A stretch of 64,000 bases of DNA, from positions 3,306,602-3,370,601 of the forward strand of contig CM035312.1 of the NCBI GenBank assembly GCA_002900995.3, read 5' to 3'. The notes beneath the pieces are model-generated. The model saw only the letters and a list, made by a program, of their open reading frames with translations, was not told where the DNA came from and did no database searches. Below are positions 1-10,890 of the stretch, one piece after another. This DNA comes from Ganoderma boninense (Eukaryota > Basidiomycota > Agaricomycetes > Polyporales > Polyporaceae). The translations under genes and the position numbers were made by a program. The stretch's first letter is position 1; every line of letters begins with the position of its first letter.

Positions 1-1088
1 AAGCCGTCGTCCATGTTGACCCGGAGCTCCAGGAACCTCGGCGACGCGTCCGACAGGATTGGCACGTCGCATCCTTCTTCGATGCTCCGTCTGAACGGGA
101 TCGACAGGCTATCCACATGGTCTGGAAAGGCGAGCGAATACAGCATGCTGAGGTCCTCTGCCCAAATCGCGGAAAGCGACGGCCACAACGGCTTGCGCCG
201 GTCCCTCGCCACGGAGCGCCATTCGATCGTGCTGAACCGCCGGGCGTCCTCGATGATGCTGTGGGACATGAGGGAGCACAGGGCGCCCGACCCGTGGCGC
301 CGCACGACCAGGTGGGTCGCGTTGGGGAACACCCTCGCCGCGTTGGCCACGAACGAGCGCCAGATCGGGAACCCGGTCGTCCGCACGCCGAGCTTCCACA
401 CGAGCGGAAAGGGCGTGCTGATGGGTGCGTGAAAGTCGGCGTCGAGCTCGGTGAGGGAACGGGGCAGCTCCTCGAGGGAGAATGCCGTGAGGGGCGGGCT
501 GTCGCGGGTTTGCGAGAAGTAGGGCTCCCTCAGAAACGAGAGGCGCAGCAGCGGAAGGCGGGCGAGAGGGCGCAAGACCTCGAGCTCGGAAGAATAGGGG
601 GCGCGGATGTCCAATTCCTCCAGATGGGGCATCGAAGAGGCGATGGTGTCGATGAGAAGGGGATAGGGCATTTCCTTCATGAACCACCGATCCAGGCGGA
701 GTCGTCGGACGCTGTGACAATGGCGCAGGACGTCGAGGAATACCGGAGTCCACTCTTCTGACAGACGAAGCATCTCGACGGGGTCGCATTGGCCGGGATA
801 CTTGAATTCACCCATGGCGATCCATAGGTCCTTGATGAGATGTGCGCGAGACGAAGCGCCAACACCAATGCGGAGGAAAAGACGGAACGAAGGGACCCGC
901 TCAAAATCGTCTTCAAAGAGAACGACCCCGGAGTATGCACAGAGAGGCAGCATACAAGCGTCGAGGAAATATCGACAGGTCTGCATGAGAATCGAGAGAT
1001 CTGGTGCGGACAGGAATGACATGATATGGTTCTGCACGTCGTGATTCAGCGTGATTAAGGTCTGGCACGAATCTCGCGATAGTGTCAT
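1..1088 (-). CDS. F-box-like protein with leucine-rich C-terminal part (3' end cut by window edge)
   Basis: One uninterrupted minus-strand frame runs from an ATG at 1086-1088 off the window edge (about 362 codons seen). The N-terminus has an F-box-like segment around residues 15-50 (HDVQNHIMSFLSAPDLSILM, followed by a Cys-Arg-Tyr-Phe-Leu stretch). After it come irregular leucine-rich stretches (MPHLEELDIRAP, RLPLLRLSFL, SLTELDADFHAP) of the kind found in the many fungal F-box proteins that act as substrate adaptors of SCF ubiquitin ligases. The role as adaptor is inferred from this architecture; the substrate is unknown. The frame stays open a few codons upstream of the chosen ATG, so a further 5' exon is possible. 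There is no intron in the visible part, unusual for this window but common in this family. Confidence 0.7.
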   Translation of the reverse strand, partial: MTLSRDSCQTLITLNHDVQNHIMSFLSAPDLSILMQTCRYFLDACMLPLCAYSGVVLFEDDFERVPSFRLFLRIGVGASSRAHLIKDLWIAMGEFKYPGQCDPVEMLRLSEEWTPVFLDVLRHCHSVRRLRLDRWFMKEMPYPLLIDTIASSMPHLEELDIRAPYSSELEVLRPLARLPLLRLSFLREPYFSQTRDSPPLTAFSLEELPRSLTELDADFHAPISTPFPLVWKLGVRTTGFPIWRSFVANAARVFPNATHLVVRRHGSGALCSLMSHSIIEDARRFSTIEWRSVARDRRKPLWPSLSAIWAEDLSMLYSLAFPDHVDSLSIPFRRSIEEGCDVPILSDASPRFLELRVNMDDG

Positions 1089-1459
1089 CGCGTTGGACAC
1101 CTGAATAGGGTTAGTTTTGAACCTATACAACCACTTGACATATAGCTCACATTGGAAACCACATGGGTATTTGGAGGGTAGCTTGACCCTGAGTCGCGGG
1201 CGAAGGGGTCTGTGTCCTGTATCGGCGGCATGATGGTGTCCGACACCGTGAACGTAAATCTTGCAGCCGGTATGCAAAGTACATACCATCTATACACTTG
1301 ATAATGGAGTACAGCGGTTCGTGGATTATTGCAAGCTCAGGCAGTGGACGGCTTGTAGGACAGCTAGCAGATGGCGGACGAAGGAAAGGTCTTGTTATCC
1401 AGAGGCACCCCTATGCGCAGTGGGCGCTTATTCATCCAGTCGCTGCCGTCCTGCAACCA

Positions 1460-1505
1460 GACGAGGAGGAGGAGGAGGAGGACGACGACGACGACGATCG
1501 ACGAG
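1460..1505. repeat. Trinucleotide microsatellite (GAG)n(GAC)n
   Basis: About six GAG units are followed by about five GAC units. In frame it would encode Glu/Asp or, on the other strand, Ser/Arg runs, which explains several spurious low-complexity frames here. It has no convincing gene context. Confidence 0.85.
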
Positions 1506-2024
1506 ATGAGAGAAACGCACCCTGCTTGGGACTATCGGCGTCCTCCTGAGCAGTCTCGCCTCCCCAAGATGCGAAAGTCTTTGTGCTTCCAAAAATAAGT
1601 GGAGGGCAGGGTGTCGATTGGACCACACCGCAGGCAACACAATAATCTGCGGGATGCAGACCGCACGAGTTGCGCTCGCCCGTGATGGAAGGATGCCTCC
1701 ATGGCAAGGAAAATGCCGATAGTTGAGATAATCGCACGACGGTAGTAGGTACGGATACAGGAAGCTGGGGATTATGTGAGAAGAGACAAGCATGCACGTA
1801 CCGTGCGTTTGGCGTGCAGCGGAAAAATTCAGCGTGTTGGCAATGGGCATTGGGGGCCACATGATGTACTATGGACATGGGACGTACCATGTTGATCTGG
1901 CATGCACCACTCCGCTTCCGGTTCCACCGAGATTCTGTGCCGTCCATGAAGTCGACAACGCGGCGAAACCTGCCCTCACGAAGAGGCCCACCGTCTCATT
2001 GTTAGGTGATCCCTCCGCTCTCGG

Positions 2025-2043
2025 GTTCGACCGCCGGTCGAAC
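2025..2043. repeat. Perfect palindrome, 9-bp arms
   Basis: The arms GTTCGACCG and CGGTCGAAC flank a single central C. It could form a small hairpin or be a dyad site for a DNA-binding protein; nothing else identifies it. The GGTTCGA string is reminiscent of a tRNA T-arm, but no tRNA body fits around it. Confidence 0.5.
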
Positions 2044-3264
2044 ACCCTACCAGCTCTGGCCATGGATTTGTAAACGGCGAGGTCTCCAGACTTCAATGGC
2101 GTGGCATCATGCATCGGGGAACACCAGCTCGGAGTAGAAGGCGACGCCATATAAGCAGACAGGGAGCTTCGAGGATTCATCCACGTCGACATTGAGCTCA
2201 AGAGAGTGCGTTACTGTCTAAGGAGGAAAGCTGGGTTGTCCAGCTGAGCGTACGCAGTGGTCGTCCAGTCAAGGGCGAAGCGCCGAATCAGCGCCAACAT
2301 AGCCAAATATTTGGCCATGGACGCGGGAACTACGACTCGGAATTGAAGCTTTCCTGCTTAAACTGCCACACCGATAGCTGATTATTTGATCTCTACCCTC
2401 TAACTTACGAGCTCATCTTCTTCAGAGAGACTTGTCAGAGCTGCCAATGGTGAGTGAAATATAACCACCCACCTAGTACTACAACTCGGAGGCACTGCAT
2501 GAACGTGCACGTGAATGAAGCATGGTTCTGACGTTGCCGACCACTCGAACTCCAGATCTCGGAAGTCCTACATCGTCCTTCACGTATCGCTGAAGCATGC
2601 AAGTCGGCCTGAATCACGCAGGCTCGGGGATACCGCATTCCTTATCGACAATTCGCCCATTTCAGGAGATCCACCAGACGGCAGAGCGCGCATATATGCA
2701 CCCCACGTGTACAGAAGATTCGCATGGGCCCGCAAGCCTTCCTCAATCTGTTTTTACCTCCTTTGGGCTCCATTTACGGCACAGCCTCAGGAGGTGGTTG
2801 TTCGGCCCTGCTCGGTAGGCGGTCGGAGATGGACCGCATGTAGTATGACAGGATACAGCGTGCGTGTTCATTGCACCCTTAGCGTTACCCAATGCGTTTC
2901 TCAGTCCCTGCGGACTCTCTGATACACCTCTTTTGACAGGTAATTCATGCCAGCCGGGTCTCTTCCGGCAGCCACAGCTCGACTGCCACGAGCCGTGTTG
3001 CGCCAGGCTATGGGCTGAATGCTCTGGCGCACTTAATGCGGTAAGCACTCTGGGCATGCCACCTGGTATGATAAGGAAGCCATTTCGGCTCCTAGTACTC
3101 ATGCATTGCCCCCATCCACACATTCGAGCAGATCCACCCCTCGTTTTGTCGCAAGCGGACTTTGTCACTGGCGGCTCACGCGCCGCCCATGGTTGTTTGA
3201 CATTCATGAGCAGTGCCAGACTTCGGGGATGCCGCAGTGCGGCCATTCAAGCCCCTCTTAGGTC

Positions 3265-3273
3265 ATTATATAG
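3265..3273 (+). promoter_or_regulatory. TATA-like element of the MFS gene
   Basis: An ATTATATAG string lies about 75 nt upstream of the ATG at 3346, the usual TATA-to-start spacing for TATA genes in this window. Confidence 0.5.
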
Positions 3274-3345
3274 GACGGAGACAGAGCATACGGAGGTTGA
3301 CTCTTCATATCTCTCCCAGGCTTTCCTCCAACTACCTCCACTACC

Positions 3346-6006
3346 ATGGCTTTCGGGATACTCGGTATGTGTCCAGCCATCCCTCGCTCTCGGATTTCAG
3401 GACCTGACATATGTCCTACTAAATTGTAGAGGACAATACGCTCGACAATATTCCCGGGACGAGCCTTCTGTCCGCCAAGGTCACCCAGGCCTCGACAGAA
3501 GGCGCCGGAGACCTTAAACGCGGCACCGGCAAGCACTCGCACATCGTGCTCATCCCGCAGCCTTCGGATGACCCCCGCGACCCGTGCGTCTGCTAGCCTT
3601 CCTATGCCCACTCACTGGATTGCTTATTTCTGACTTCGACTCACATGACAGCTTGAACTGGCCCAGATGGAAGAAGGAGACGTGCTTTTGGATGCTGCGA
3701 GTGCATTCAACCCTCTTGATGCCTCTCTCTCCCCCTCACTCGCCCTCCTTGGCCGCGATTTGCAGCGTTTTTGCTTCGACCCTGGAAGGTGCACTGTACC
3801 CGCTCGCCTCCGCAGGGTATGGGGTGCTCGCGAAGGAGTTCAACGTCTCAGTAGACGAGATCGCGTCTTCCTTCAGTGCCTGCTTCCTCGGGCTCGGGAT
3901 ATCCGCGTAAGTCGATCCAATTTCGAATTCTATCAATGCGACGTGACGTGCGACTGACCACCAGCTGGAGATAGGCTCGCGCAGAACGCACTGGGGTTCA
4001 AATATGGTCGTCGGCCGGCATTCCTTCTGTCCAGCTTCGTGGTATGCGTGCTCCCCTAGCGCCGTTGTCGCGTGAAAACCATTCAACCGAATCATGCCCG
4101 CAGATGTTCGCGTCCTGTGTCTGGACTGCCCTCAGCAAGGACCTGGTGTCCATCCGTGCTGCATGCATATTCCTTGGGTTCGGGATGGTCGCGCCGGAAG
4201 CGTGCGTACTCACGACACCTTCTGAGGATTGGCAGTAACCAGACTACTCAACGCAATTATATTCCAGGTTCGTCCCGACCACCATCGAGCACATATTCTT
4301 GTAAGCATGCGCTCTGCTCCTCGATCGTTGTACATGCTCTCACGTCTGCCTGCTCCCAGCGTTCACGAGCGTGGCTCACGTACGCTCATATGGAACTTTG
4401 CCACGAGGGCGAGCATAACATTGTAAGAGATCGTGTCTCTCTAAGTCTGTATCTCACGCACGGGAGATAAGTCTAAGGAGGGGAATGTAGAGGTCCCTTC
4501 ATCTATGGCTACGTCATCCAGAACCTGTCATGGCAGCTTGGGTTCTGGTTTGCCGGCTTCGCGTGCGGCGTGTGCTTCCTAGGGGTATTCTTTTTTGTGC
4601 CAGAGGTGAGTTTCAACTCGAAGCCTGTGTCTGTTGTCGCGCTCAGAGAGCTCAATTCATACAGACAACCTACCACCGCCAACTTGGTACCAGACTGAGA
4701 GACGTCGGTGACAAGGACAGTATCAAGAAGATACCTTCGATGCGAGAAAACCGGGACACAGAAGCGCAGGATGTGGACCGCCATGCTTCGCTGCCGAAGC
4801 CACCCAGCTTCCTCTCGCACCTCAAAATCTACAACGGTACATTTTCAGACGAGAGCTTCTGGAATATTTTCGTCAGGCCGTTTCCGTTCCTCCTGTCGCC
4901 TGTGGTCCGTATCTATCTCACCTGTGCAATCCTCGTGGCTGGTGGCGACGATTGACTTCACGACACTTCGCAGACTTGGTTTATGTTCTTGAGCTATTCG
5001 TTGCCGACGGTATGGTTCGGTGCGTGCCAGCGTTATAGCATTCCCTCTCTGCTGTGGTGCCAATGCGAGCTAAACACATGCGTAGCCATAACCAACCTCT
5101 GCTCGTCGACCATCTTCACGATCACATACCACTTCAACCCCGCTCAAATCGTGCGTCGCCCTCGGGCTCCCTGATCTCTATGCTTTCCTATATACTTATA
5201 TATATGGATGTCGACCGTCGGGACCATCGTCGGGGCACTTATCACCGGGCCCTTCAACGACTGGGCCATTATCCGGATATCCCAACGCAACCGCGGGATC
5301 TACGAGCCCGAATTCCGGCTCATATTCATGCTCGCCATGCTCTTCGGCGTGTTCGGGTACGCAGCCTGGGCGGTCGGGATCGACCACCACATGCCCTGGA
5401 TCGGCTCCGTCGCATGCATCGCGTACGTCTCATTGTGTCATCCCTGCCCGCCCAAGCATGTACTTACTTAACCTGCCCGTCACGCATTTATCTCGGCCAC
5501 CATCCGTTTCCTTCCACTGCCATCCCAGAGCGCTCAATGTCAGCCTGGCCGTCTCGGGCGGGTCCGCCATGGCGTACCTGCTGGACACACACGGCCCCAA
5601 CGCCGTGCACGTCGTGTCGCTCGTTAACACCGGGCGGGACTTGGTCTTGTACGGCACGACGTTATTCGCCAACGGCTTCATCGCGTCGCGCGGCGTCAAG
5701 ACGTCTCTCGTCGTCCTCGCCAGCTGCCAGGCCGTCTCCGCCCTCGCGGCAGTCGCGATGTACGTGTGCGGGAAGCGTGTGCGATCGTTCGTGAGTACTG
5801 CGTCCCCGATCTGTCTGCAGGCTGAGGTGCGAGGTACGAGCGGTGCTGAACGGACCTCGCAGATTGCGCGCCATCCTCACCTTTTCTATGGAGACCTCCT
5901 GGCATCCTGCTGTCCACAGTCCGCGACGGCAGCGCTGGCGGAGACAGATTCGACCTTGGGTGCTTTCAAGACACGGTGTGTGCCCTCTCCTTCGCGGATG
6001 ACCTGA
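3346..6006 (+). CDS. Major facilitator superfamily transporter (DHA1/HOL1-like), many introns
   Basis: Spliced reading starts MAFGILEDNTLDNIPG, then a cytosolic N-terminus ending in a conserved LNWPRWKKE motif just before the first membrane helix (exon from about 3653), as in fungal DHA1-type polyspecific or drug:H+ antiporters. Later exons give helices with ASAGYGVLAKEFNVS, the loop motif LGFKYGRRPAFL (the MFS G-x-x-x-D/G-R-R-P/K signature after helix 2), FLGFGMVAPEA, a central hydrophilic loop rich in charged residues, and the second half with GALITGPFNDW and ALNVSLAVSGG. The last exon ends at 6006 after IARHPHLFYGD. The product should be a plasma-membrane exporter or importer of about 560 residues with roughly 12 helices; the substrate cannot be read. 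All introns are short, with GT-AG ends. A degenerate copy of the last two exons lies at 9095-9560. Confidence 0.82.
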
Positions 6007-6463
6007 CTCCATTTGTAACGACCTCACGATCTTGCGACTGCCATGTCACGATGCACGCCCCCAATATTCCGCGCCCTTTCGGAGACGGGGATTCACATAT
6101 TTACGAGATAGGTGTGCGCTCCCGTTGGGCGCGGTCGGCCTATCACCTCTCCGATAGATTTTCATGCATAATTCGATTGTCGTATCGCTATGAAAGCGGA
6201 GAATTTATACGCATTTGTAAACACACTTCAAGAACTTCTCGGGTGCTTCTAGATACATGTTGTACAAGGTAGATACTTCTGACCTGGTCGTTCTCCTCCG
6301 AGTCATGGGATATTCATCATACTACACAGATCACTGGAACCTGGATGACCGGGGAACGTGTGCATTTCTTCGCGCCATGGCTTGCCGATTCTCCAACCCT
6401 GTTCAATTCTAAGTCCTTCAGCATCATATCCATAACCTTGATACTTAACGACGGGCTTACCGA
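6007..6463. other. Intergenic; outer part of an inverted duplication
   Basis: There is no gene. From about 6150 to 6463 the minus strand matches the 3' flank of the second hemopexin gene (27009-27345): both carry TATGGATATG or TGTGGATATG followed by TTGCTGAAGGACTT or ATGCTGAAGGACTT, and further on CCAGTGA-CTGTGTAG and CTTTCATAGC blocks. This sets one edge of the inverted segmental duplication. Confidence 0.6.
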
Positions 6464-7603
6464 TCAATAGAACAAGGCCTCGCGCAACGAAGGCCACTCG
6501 GTGTGAACCAACTTCGGCCCATTGACGATATAGTCGTTGTTCGTCCCAGGGCGAACCTTGACCAGCACGTACTCGGAGCCGCGGAAAAAGTAGGCCTCGT
6601 CCGAGTTGGCCGGGTTGGTCATCGCGGAGTCGACGTAGTCGAAGCCGGCCGCGCGGAGCGACGGCCACTCGTTCGTGATCACCTTGGCGCCGTTCACGAC
6701 GTAGTCGTTGACCTTGCCGGGCGTGAAGTGGACGAGGGCGTACATCCTGTCGCTGAAGAAGTACGCCTCGTACTTGTTGCTCGGGTGCGGGAGCACGGCG
6801 TCGATCATCGTGAAGCCGACCGCGCGGAGCGACGGCCACTCGTTTACGATCGCCTTCGGGCCGTTGACGACGCGGTCCTCGGCGATGTTCACGAGCGCGT
6901 AGATCTCCCCGCTGAAGAAGTACAGCTCGCGGCTGTTGTCCGGGTTCCGGAGCACGCCGTCGACCGTGAAGATGCCCGCCTTGACGAGGCACGACCAGCG
7001 GTTGATGATCGCCGTCGGCTGGTCCACGATGTAGTCGTTGGTGGTGCCCGGGCGCGGATCGATGACCACCATCGCGATGTCGGCGAAGAAGAACGCCCGC
7101 CGGGTGTTGAGCGGGTTGATCACGCATGCGCGCGCAGGCTCGCAGTCGTCGCTGAAGAGGCCGTCGGCGCTGCGCCGCATGCGGTGGTGGTGCGAATAGT
7201 TGCTGTGTGGCCGGCACACCTGCTGCGTCCACTCCGGGTCCTCTTCGATGCCGAGCTCGTCGAGCAGCGCCCGGGCGGGCACGATGAGGTTGTCGTGCAC
7301 CCAGTCGATCGCCTGGTCGTGACCGACGTCGGTACCAGGGTAGTAGGCCTCAATGTCGCGGCGCAAGCGGCGGGCCCTGTGTGGAGTGTATCAGCGGCGG
7401 TCAGACGAGCAAGTTGGGAGTTGGAGTCCGTACTCGGTAGCGGCGCGGAGCGTTTCAGCCAGGAGGTGCTCGACCTCGTCAATGCGTTCACGGCGTGGAT
7501 CGTTGTCGGCGATCGTCTGAGCCATGTCGAGGTATATCTTGGCAAATTCCTCCTGCTGATGGTACCGCGCAGTCATTTGGCCAGCGGTCAAGAGATGGGA
7601 CAT
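6464..7603 (-). CDS. Hemopexin-repeat protein A
   Basis: Two exons: complement(join(6464..7376,7434..7603)), one phase-2 intron of 57 nt (donor GTACGG, acceptor CACAG), about 360 residues. The N-terminal 130 residues are a charged helical region (MSHLLTAGQMTARYHQQEEF) ending near a Cys/His-rich stretch. Then come four hemopexin-like repeats of about 50 residues, each with a turn such as DYIVNGPK, then EWPSLRAAGF-DAV, then a YFF strand. Hemopexin-type beta-propellers of this sort occur in plant PA2 albumins and some fungal proteins and usually bind small ligands or glycans; the ligand here is unknown. No signal peptide is seen, so it is probably cytosolic. Its paralogue at 25872-27008 has the same intron in the same codon. 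A TATA box sits 106 nt upstream. Confidence 0.85.
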
Positions 7604-7708
7604 GACGGTGGTCGAAGGTGAGAAGAGTCAGAAGTTATGGAGATATGCCAGCTGAGCAAGTCGCTGTTGAGACTTCGGGGATAATGAGTTTGCCAGCCCA
7701 ACCATGGG

Positions 7709-7716
7709 TTTATATA
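7709..7716 (-). promoter_or_regulatory. TATA box of hemopexin gene A
   Basis: TATATAAA on the minus strand, 106 nt before the ATG. The 12-mer AAGTATATAAAC is identical at the paralogue (25753-25764) and at almost the same distance from its start codon. Confidence 0.7.
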
Positions 7717-7800
7717 CTTCAGCGGTTGAGCTGACAGTGTCCTCGGTTTCGCTAAGGACCATTTGGGACTCAGAACGGCGTCCGTGTGTGACTGACGTGT

Positions 7801-7997
7801 CGAAGCTTCTTGAAATTTAGCGGAACTTCCATTGTAGACCGAAACCCGCTAAGCTGCGACTTTGTGACTGAACCTGCGACGCCGCTTGGAAGCTTGACAC
7901 TCATCGATACTTACGGAATCCGTTCAGCTGCGACTGGTAGTGCTTGAACATGCCAGTGTTGCCAAGCTGCCAGTGGATGGCTTCGACGCTTCTTGAC
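7801..7997 (-). promoter_or_regulatory. Upstream elements shared with hemopexin gene B
   Basis: Two copies of a TCAAGAAGC-TCG motif on the minus strand (7801-7816 and 7982-7997), about 200 and 390 nt upstream of the start. The same string, GTCAAGAAGCGTCGAA, recurs in the repeats in front of the paralogue (25505-25520, with a variant near 25700). Whether this is a transcription-factor site or only residual duplication homology cannot be told from sequence. Confidence 0.5.
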
Positions 7998-8696
7998 ATC
8001 CCGGAATAGGCACTCTTATTGGTCCGGATGACCTGGAATGGCACTAGACTGTGTCAGGAGTCACATCGGAGAAGATGCACATAGCACGGGTTACCGGCAT
8101 GAAGACCAACGTAACGTACATCATTATTCCTCCCGACTCTGTAGAGGCAGCTGGCATTGAGCTTATGTAAACTCCGTGTTCAAACCATCAGGCGCGAGTG
8201 GCGTGCGGTCGCTGTGCAGCTACTTAGTGGGGAGCTGCTCGTCCGATATCGGCCGGACCGCAAGACAAGGGACAGCCTGGATGTGCTGGCCACGTGACAG
8301 ACCGACCGGAGCTTGTTCTTCGAATCGCGCTGGGGAGGTACATCGCATGGAAGTTGTCTTGAACCTTTGCCAAGATGGCATACCGGCCTCCGAAAAACCA
8401 TGGGTGGTAGAAACTCGCCGGGCTTCACGTTTGCGTTGACGACGTTCGAGAATCCGGGGGTAAAGACCGCAGGATCGGCGACTGCGACATTGCTGGCGGC
8501 AATGGGTTGAACCAGCGTGCTGTCAGTAATCGTCTGCGCTGAACTGTGGGCTAGGGACGGTAATTGTACAGTCAATTGTGCGTGATCCGTACATGTGAGT
8601 GAGTCACGACGTGGTGTGGAGGTCGAAATCGGCGGTCGAGTGCGCATCCCCCGTATATACTCGTACGGTCGTCGGGAACCTAACCTCGGCAACGCG

Positions 8697-9035
8697 CGCA
8701 TCCTCTGTCCTCGAGGATCGTCTCAAGGAGTCCGAGCAGCGTGAACGATTCTGGCGATGGGTAGAGCTCGTCGGCGGCCTGTGACAGGAGGCCGAACGAG
8801 CCGTTCTGGATGCGCTTGTGGAGCTGCTTCAGTGCTTGAGAGCTTGAGATATGAGCCCAGACGGCTGAGGTCCGACGGGCAGGGTCTCTTGGCGTGGGGA
8901 GAGCTTCAAGTTCCACAAGGGCTGGACGACGGCGAGCGTGATTCCGCCCGGGTCGGCGAGGAGCAGGCATTGGAATATGTAGTAGGACGAGTGAGGTGGA
9001 GGAACCGGAGGCGATTGCTGTGAGAGTCGGGACTC
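8697..9035 (-). pseudogene. Degenerate fragment of the APH-type kinase gene
   Basis: The minus strand reads IASGSSTSLVLLH, then after frameshifts LKQLHKRIQNGSFGLLSQAAD and SFTLLGLLETILED. These match IAFDPSTSLVPFR, LKLLHERVQNDWFGLPSQAAN and FTLLLETILED in the intact gene at 22675-23737. Only about 300 nt of the middle of the gene remain, without start, end or a continuous frame. Its position relative to hemopexin gene A (upstream, same strand) mirrors that of the intact gene relative to hemopexin gene B. Confidence 0.75.
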
Positions 9036-9094
9036 CGGCCCGGGCCGCCGCCCTCGCCCTTTGCACCACCACCACCACCTCTTCTCTCCGCAAT

Positions 9095-9560
9095 GCTAGG
9101 GCACCCAACGTCGGCCTTGCGGTTTGGGGCGGGGTGGGGCAGCGCCGCGATGGCGCACCTGCTGGACACACGGGGCGAGTGCCGTGCACGTCGTCTCGCT
9201 CGCTAACTGCGTGCGCGACCTGGTCCTCTACTATAGCGCGACGTTCTTCGTCGCCTCGCGCGGAGTCGGGACGGCGTCACGGCGTTGGTCGTCCTCGACG
9301 TGTGCCAGGCCGTCTCCGCGCTCGTGGCGGTCGCGATGTACATGTACGTGTGCGGGAAGCGCGTGCGGTCGTTCGTGAGTACCAGTGTGTCCTCGATCCG
9401 TCTTCAGGCTGAGGCACTGGCACGGGTTTGAGCGACGCCGACCAGGTCTCGCAGGGTGCCGCGCCATAATCCCCGTTTCTTCCGTGGAGACCTCAAGGTA
9501 TCTGGCTTGCCACAATCTGTGACGGAAGTGGGGAATACGGATTCAGATTCGATGGACCAT
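9095..9560 (+). pseudogene. Degenerate copy of the 3' end of the MFS transporter
   Basis: The plus strand reads APNVGLAVWGG, MAHLLDTRGAS, VHVVSLANCVRDLVLYYS, then after a frameshift CQAVSALVAVAMY and VCGKRVRSF, an intron-like GTGAGTACC, and a piece like RHNPRFFRGDL. These parallel ALNVSLAVSGG, MAYLLDTHGPN and the following last exons of the MFS gene at 5530-5960. Internal deletions and shifts destroy the frame. It is in the same orientation as the parent gene, on the far side of the inverted duplicated segment. Confidence 0.75.
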
Positions 9561-10113
9561 TGCAGTGCGAGGGGCTGGCGATTCGCCGCCAGTGCGTGCC
9601 GCTGCAGGGATTCTTTGATCTTTATTGTTCTCCCTTCCAGAGGAGTGCGCTCTCGATCCTAGTTTCGGCGCGAGTCCCAGCTCCGAGTTAAGATTGAACA
9701 TGCGTTGATGTGCGCCCACTGCAGATCAATCACAATCAAGCCTCGATACACACTCAGTCGTGGGTCCCACATGAGTTCCTTGAGCGGTGTGGATAGCCTG
9801 GATAAGTATTACATAGGACCCCAACCTTGCATTGGTGTGCCCCGCCGACATCACGCTCATGATAATGTGCACGTGCAGTGTGAAGGGACGCGTTAGCGTC
9901 TAGGTTTTGCCTCCAGTCGAGCACGGAGTACTGAGTACTGAGGGGCAGTCGAAAGGGCATGAGGATACTCGCGCGTTCAGGGATAACGGGCGTACGGATT
10001 TACAATCTGCGGAGCGAATAACACTCACAAAAGCAAAACGTTGACAAACCACGCGGCGGCGACGTGAGTCGGCTCATGCTGGCAACCGGCGGAGACTCGG
10101 AGCCTCGAGTCGC
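9561..10113. other. Intergenic, no gene seen
   Basis: Only short unsupported frames. It is the 3' flank of the first member of the tandem family. Confidence 0.5.
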
Positions 10114-10890
10114 CTAAAACTGAAAAGCGTGATGGACTCATCAGTATCAGTCATGCGACTTTTCGCAGCAGCAGAAAACATGAAAGCCCAGAGGGACGCA
10201 CATCTAGCCCGCGATCGAGGTACCACATCGGCTTGCACTCCTCCGGATAGTCCATATCGTCCAGCAAGTCGCCGATGATGCTCCACATGTCGTCCGTCAC
10301 GCGCGGGATCTCGTGGTTGCTGAAGAACGTCAGCAGCGGCTTCCGTTCGTCCCAGACCTGATGCAGGTGCATCGTGAGACCGGACTGGTCCTTGAACCAC
10401 TCGACCAGCTTCGGCCACGTCCCGTATATGTCGAGGTCGCCGGGCTTGCGCCGCAGGTTCTCGTGCTTCATGTAGACCGCGACGCGGATGCGCTGTGCAT
10501 ACGCGAACACCACGTCAGGATAGAACGGCACCCCATACCAGCACAACGGGAGCTTCCTGGGGTCGTCGACGTCGACGTCGAGGGGGTCGAGCCACGCTGG
10601 AATCGCGTAGTGGGGGAGCGCATTCCTGACCAATTTCGCCTGGAGGCCTCCTGGTCAGAGCGCACCGAGCCGCGGACAGGCGGAAGGCGAGGACTTACAC
10701 CCCATACAAAATCACGCAGCGGCAGCTTGCGCGTATCAGAGTCCTCCTCGGGGTTGGGTGCCGGCGGGGAAGTTGACGACGAGTGGCTGGAGCTTGCAAT
10801 ATCAGGGTCGAGGACTCGCCGGTTGATTACATCTACTAACGGCGGGACAGAATTGTCATCTTGGCCAGACGAGGTCAGATACTGAACCAT
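10114..10890 (-). CDS. Unrecognised fungal protein, tandem family copy 1
   Basis: Model: complement(join(10114..10119,10202..10639,10699..10890)), 211 residues. I do not recognise the family. Exon 1 gives a variable N-terminus (MVQYLTSSGQDDNSVPPLVD) with a Ser/Pro-rich stretch, ending LRDFVWG. Exon 2 (438 nt) is strongly conserved among the three copies: LPLCWYGVPFYPDVVFAYAQ, VAVYMKHENLRRKPGDLDIYG, MHLHQVWDERKPLLTFFSNHE, DDMDYPEECKPMWYLDR. Exon 3 holds only TTT and the stop TAG, and the same TTTTAG follows an intron acceptor in all three copies. No signal peptide or membrane helix is seen, so it is probably cytosolic. The upstream region also resembles that of copy 2, so duplication included the promoter. 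Confidence 0.72.

Larger units (their letters stand above)
1089..3264. other. Intergenic stretch without a recognisable gene
   Basis: Short frames occur on both strands, but none has splice-consistent extension or a recognisable domain. It contains a GAG/GAC microsatellite (1460-1505) and a 19-bp palindrome (2025-2043), listed separately. The right end is the promoter of the MFS gene. Confidence 0.5.

Noticed and set aside
109..789. Long overlapping frames on both strands at the left edge
   Set aside because: Shadows of the F-box gene; GC-rich codons keep other frames open, and their products are Arg/Pro-rich without motifs.
2010..2050. tRNA T-arm-like GGGTTCGACC
   Set aside because: It is part of a plain 19-bp palindrome; no D-arm or anticodon arm upstream.
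6503..7621. 372-codon plus-strand frame opposite hemopexin gene A (and its twin at 25785-26942, minus)
   Set aside because: Antisense shadow of conserved repeats; the Val/Arg/Asp-rich product mirrors the real codons and is present in both copies only because the sense genes are conserved.
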